Assembly: GCA_964497585.1 (NCBI GenBank)
Contig: CAZCDS010000065.1
Coordinates: forward strand, 1 to 36,642
Origin: CAZCDS01 sp964497585
Lineage (GTDB): Bacteria > Desulfobacterota > Desulfomonilia > Desulfomonilales > Desulfomonilaceae
Direction: 5' to 3'
Length of the DNA stretch: 36,642 nucleotides
How positions within the stretch are numbered: the stretch's first letter is position 1; every line of letters starts with the position of its first letter. Below the pieces are notes generated by a model. It was given only the letters and a program-made list of their open reading frames with translations. It searched no databases and was not told the DNA's origin. A program made the translations under genes and the position numbers. This document shows, piece after piece, positions 33,922 to 36,642 of this stretch.

Positions 33922-36552
33922 GTGGCTGATCGAAAACAGACCGCTCCGACCGTAACGCCGATGATGCGCCAGTATCGGGAGCACAAGAAACGCCATCCCG
34001 ACGCGATCCTGCTCTTTCGCATGGGTGACTTCTACGAGATGTTCTTCGAAGACGCGCAAAAGGCATCCAAGATCCTTGAGATCGCGCTCACCTCCCGGGA
34101 CAAGGACAAGGATGGCGGTGTTCCCATGTGCGGATTCCCTCATCATTCCGCGTCCGCGTACATATCTCGTCTTCTTGCCGCGGGCGAACGGGTTGCGGTC
34201 TGCGACCAGATGGAAGATCCCAAGAAGGCCAAGGGCCTCGTGCGCCGGGACGTGACCCGAGTGCTCACCCCCGGTCTCACGGAAGAGCCCGGCACGCTCA
34301 ACGCGGACACGAATCATTTCGTCGTGGCTCTGGCCGCCGCGGGAAGGGATGTGGGCCTCGCCGCGTTCGACCTCTCCACGGGAGATTTCCTCGTGACCGG
34401 CACATCCGAGCCCGCGCTTGCGGCCCAGGAGCTGCGGAGGCTTGAACCGCGGGAAGTCCTCATCTCCGAGCGGCTGCCGGAAGATCATATCCTCCGCAAT
34501 CTCGTGGACGGGTCATTGTATGTTCACGAGGTTGACGAGTGGATGTCCGATGCCCGGGGATGCTCGGACGCACTCAAGGACCAGTACCAGGTCAGCAATC
34601 TCGAGGGATTCGGGCTTTCGGACCGCTCTCCCCTGACCCTGGCCGCGGGCACGATCATCCATTACGTCCGGCAGATGCGCACGGAAGCGCCCGCACACAT
34701 CAAACCGCTCCGCGTCTATCATCTCGGCAACTATATGATCCTGGACCAGTCCACCCTGAGAAACCTCGAGATCTTCAAGAACATCAAGGACGGAACCGCG
34801 ACGGGAACACTCCTGGGGCTCCTTGACCGTGCCTGCACCCCCATGGGCGGTCGTCTGCTCAGGCGGTGGATCTCGTACCCGCTGCTGGACGCGGAGGAGA
34901 TTAAAAGGCGAAGCGAAACAGTCGAAGCATTCGTTGAGGATACCATCTGTAGAGGGAACCTCAGGGAGGAACTTAAAGAGTTCGGCGATCTCGATCGCAT
35001 TGCAGGGAAGATCTCACTAAAAAACGCAACACCCAGAGACCTCGTCCAGTTGCGATTTTCCGCCGAACGAATCCCGACGCTTCTCTCGCTCCTCGAAGGA
35101 ATCGACAGTGACCTGGCACAGGAAATGCGGGCAATGGATGACCTGTCCTATGTAGCCCATGCTGTCGAAGCGGTACTCGTCGATGCTCCTCCCGCCGGGA
35201 TCAAGGACGGAGGCGTGATCAGAGCCGGATACAACGATGAATTGGATGAGTTGAGAACCATCAGCACCGACAGCAAAAAGTGGATCGCGGGCATCGAAGC
35301 CCGGGAACGAGAAAAGACCGGCATTCCCAATCTCAAGGTCGGTTACAACAAGGTTTTCGGATACTACATCGAAATCACCAGGACGCATCAGGAAAGGGTT
35401 CCTCAGGACTACATCCGCAAACAGACCCTCGTGAACGCGGAACGATACATTACCGAGGAGCTGAAGGAATGTGAGCTGAAGGTGTTGAACGCACAGGAGC
35501 GTATCGTCGAACTGGAGGAAGAGATTTTCCAGACGCTCCGAAGTCGCCTGCAGGAAGTGATCCCGAGAATCCAGGAGACTTCCCGACAAATTGCCTCGTT
35601 AGACGTCCTGCTTGCGCTTGCGGAAACCGCTGCGCTTAACGGATACGTTCGTCCGCACGTCCACGAAGGAGACGAGATCCGCATTGTCGAAGGTCGGCAT
35701 CCGGTCGTGGAACGCTTCGAGACTTCTGAAGGGTACGTTCCGAACGACGTTTACATGAACCGATCGTCCGATCAGATACTCATCATCACCGGTCCGAACA
35801 TGGCCGGAAAATCGACGTACATGCGGCAAACCGCACTTATCGTGCTCATGGCTCAGATGGGGAGCTTCGTCCCGGCCCAGGACACGTCCATCGGTATCGT
35901 GGATCGCATCTTTACCCGTATCGGAGCCGCGGATTATCTTGCCTTCGGCCAGTCCACCTTCATGGTGGAGATGAACGAGACCGCAGACATTCTGCATAAC
36001 GCGTCGGACCGCTCCCTGGTGCTGCTCGATGAGGTCGGCCGCGGGACGAGTACCTTTGATGGGCTTTCCATTGCGTGGGCCGTGACCGAATACCTCCACG
36101 ACCGGCCCGACGGAGGTCCGAGGACGCTCTTCGCAACCCATTACCACGAGCTGGTCGATCTGGGACTCGAGAAGGAGCGTGTCAAGATCTACAACATCTC
36201 CGTCAAGGAATGGGGCGACAAGATCGTCTTCCTGCGCAAGATCGTGCCCGGCGGAACGAGCCGCTCGTACGGCATTCAGGTTGCCCGCCTCGCGGGGATT
36301 CCGGACGGGGTTATCAGCAGAGCCGGAGAGATACTCGTCAATCTGGAAAAGGAAGAGATCGACCCCCAGGGACGCCCGCGCCTCTCCCGAAAGGCCCAGG
36401 ACGAGCACAGGTCCCAAGCCCCGAGACAGGCAGAACTCTTCGGGTACCCCGGCGACGATCTTATCAAGGAACTCGACAGCGTTAACCCCAACGATATGAC
36501 TCCCATCGAAGCCCTCAATCTCCTCGCTGATTGGAAAAAGAAGTTCTCATAG
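33922..36552 (+). CDS. mutS: DNA mismatch repair protein MutS
   Basis: 876 residues, full length. It recognises base mismatches and small loops and starts methyl- or nick-directed repair with MutL. The mismatch-reading Phe-x-Glu is F37-Y38-E39 (GDFYEMF). The ABC-type ATPase carries GPNMAGKST (624-632, Walker A) and LLDEVGRGTS with D703-E704 (Walker B). The C-terminal helices end LLADWKKKFS. It starts at GTG with GAGG about nine bases upstream. No mutL is visible in the remaining 90 bp. The first 23-24 codons and upstream region are duplicated at 26318-26572, so the gene sits at the right edge of a rearranged region; the coding sequence itself looks intact. Confidence 0.97.
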   Translation: MADRKQTAPTVTPMMRQYREHKKRHPDAILLFRMGDFYEMFFEDAQKASKILEIALTSRDKDKDGGVPMCGFPHHSASAYISRLLAAGERVAVCDQMEDPKKAKGLVRRDVTRVLTPGLTEEPGTLNADTNHFVVALAAAGRDVGLAAFDLSTGDFLVTGTSEPALAAQELRRLEPREVLISERLPEDHILRNLVDGSLYVHEVDEWMSDARGCSDALKDQYQVSNLEGFGLSDRSPLTLAAGTIIHYVRQMRTEAPAHIKPLRVYHLGNYMILDQSTLRNLEIFKNIKDGTATGTLLGLLDRACTPMGGRLLRRWISYPLLDAEEIKRRSETVEAFVEDTICRGNLREELKEFGDLDRIAGKISLKNATPRDLVQLRFSAERIPTLLSLLEGIDSDLAQEMRAMDDLSYVAHAVEAVLVDAPPAGIKDGGVIRAGYNDELDELRTISTDSKKWIAGIEAREREKTGIPNLKVGYNKVFGYYIEITRTHQERVPQDYIRKQTLVNAERYITEELKECELKVLNAQERIVELEEEIFQTLRSRLQEVIPRIQETSRQIASLDVLLALAETAALNGYVRPHVHEGDEIRIVEGRHPVVERFETSEGYVPNDVYMNRSSDQILIITGPNMAGKSTYMRQTALIVLMAQMGSFVPAQDTSIGIVDRIFTRIGAADYLAFGQSTFMVEMNETADILHNASDRSLVLLDEVGRGTSTFDGLSIAWAVTEYLHDRPDGGPRTLFATHYHELVDLGLEKERVKIYNISVKEWGDKIVFLRKIVPGGTSRSYGIQVARLAGIPDGVISRAGEILVNLEKEEIDPQGRPRLSRKAQDEHRSQAPRQAELFGYPGDDLIKELDSVNPNDMTPIEALNLLADWKKKFS

Positions 36553-36642
36553 AGGTGCTCAGGCCCTTGCAGACTTCTTCTGGGGGTTCTTTCTTGCAAC
36601 CTAAATTGAGCGATTCTATCGGAGGGCAGCTCTTTCAAGTGG

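Overview
The window looks like chromosomal DNA of a Gram-negative, GC-rich, anaerobe-type bacterium, most likely a Desulfobacterota/syntroph lineage. This placement is inferred from a FadH-type 2,4-dienoyl-CoA reductase next to a dienoyl-CoA isomerase, a phenylacetate-CoA-ligase family enzyme, a sigma-54 activator, and several secreted or outer-membrane barrel proteins. No rRNA, tRNA, CRISPR array or intact transposase was seen. The first 49 bases are a pure C run that looks like an assembly or sequencing edge artefact.

Region 1 (84-6564, minus strand) reads radical SAM/B12-domain protein > dienoyl-CoA isomerase-like crotonase > FadH-like reductase > ThiF/MoeB-like E1 enzyme. The isomerase/reductase pair fits degradation of unsaturated acyl-CoAs. 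Region 2 (6664-17190, plus strand) starts with a small membrane SEC-C protein. After a 545-bp regulatory gap carrying two dyad symmetries come a SWIM-SNF2 helicase, a very unusual 1504-residue protein and a GAF/sigma-54 activator. In the 1504-residue protein, about 1000 uncharacterised helical residues are fused to the ATP-grasp and phosphohistidine domains of pyruvate phosphate dikinase, and the PEP/pyruvate domain is absent. This trio is the best candidate for an undescribed system.

Region 3 (17.2-23.3 kb) is gene-poor and mixed: two small exported proteins, a Cys/His-rich exported ORF, a four-helix membrane protein, a nucleotidyltransferase, a gamma-glutamylcyclotransferase-like protein and a PaaK-type CoA ligase.

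Region 4 (23.6-33.3 kb) is an outer-membrane barrel locus. Three paralogous inverse-autotransporter-like barrels share a barrel and linker but carry unrelated C-terminal domains, and a fourth, unrelated barrel sits among them. Two of the paralogues have the same promoter and a similar leader. Near-identical terminator-containing repeats lie after two of the barrel genes, with decayed copies elsewhere. The locus also holds a frameshifted zinc-ribbon membrane-protein gene.

Region 5 (33.9-36.6 kb) is an intact mutS. Its upstream region and first 23-24 codons also occur as a direct duplicate 7.4 kb upstream (about 26318-26569), so most of the barrel locus lies between two copies of the mutS 5' end. 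This suggests the block arose by insertion or segmental duplication next to mutS.
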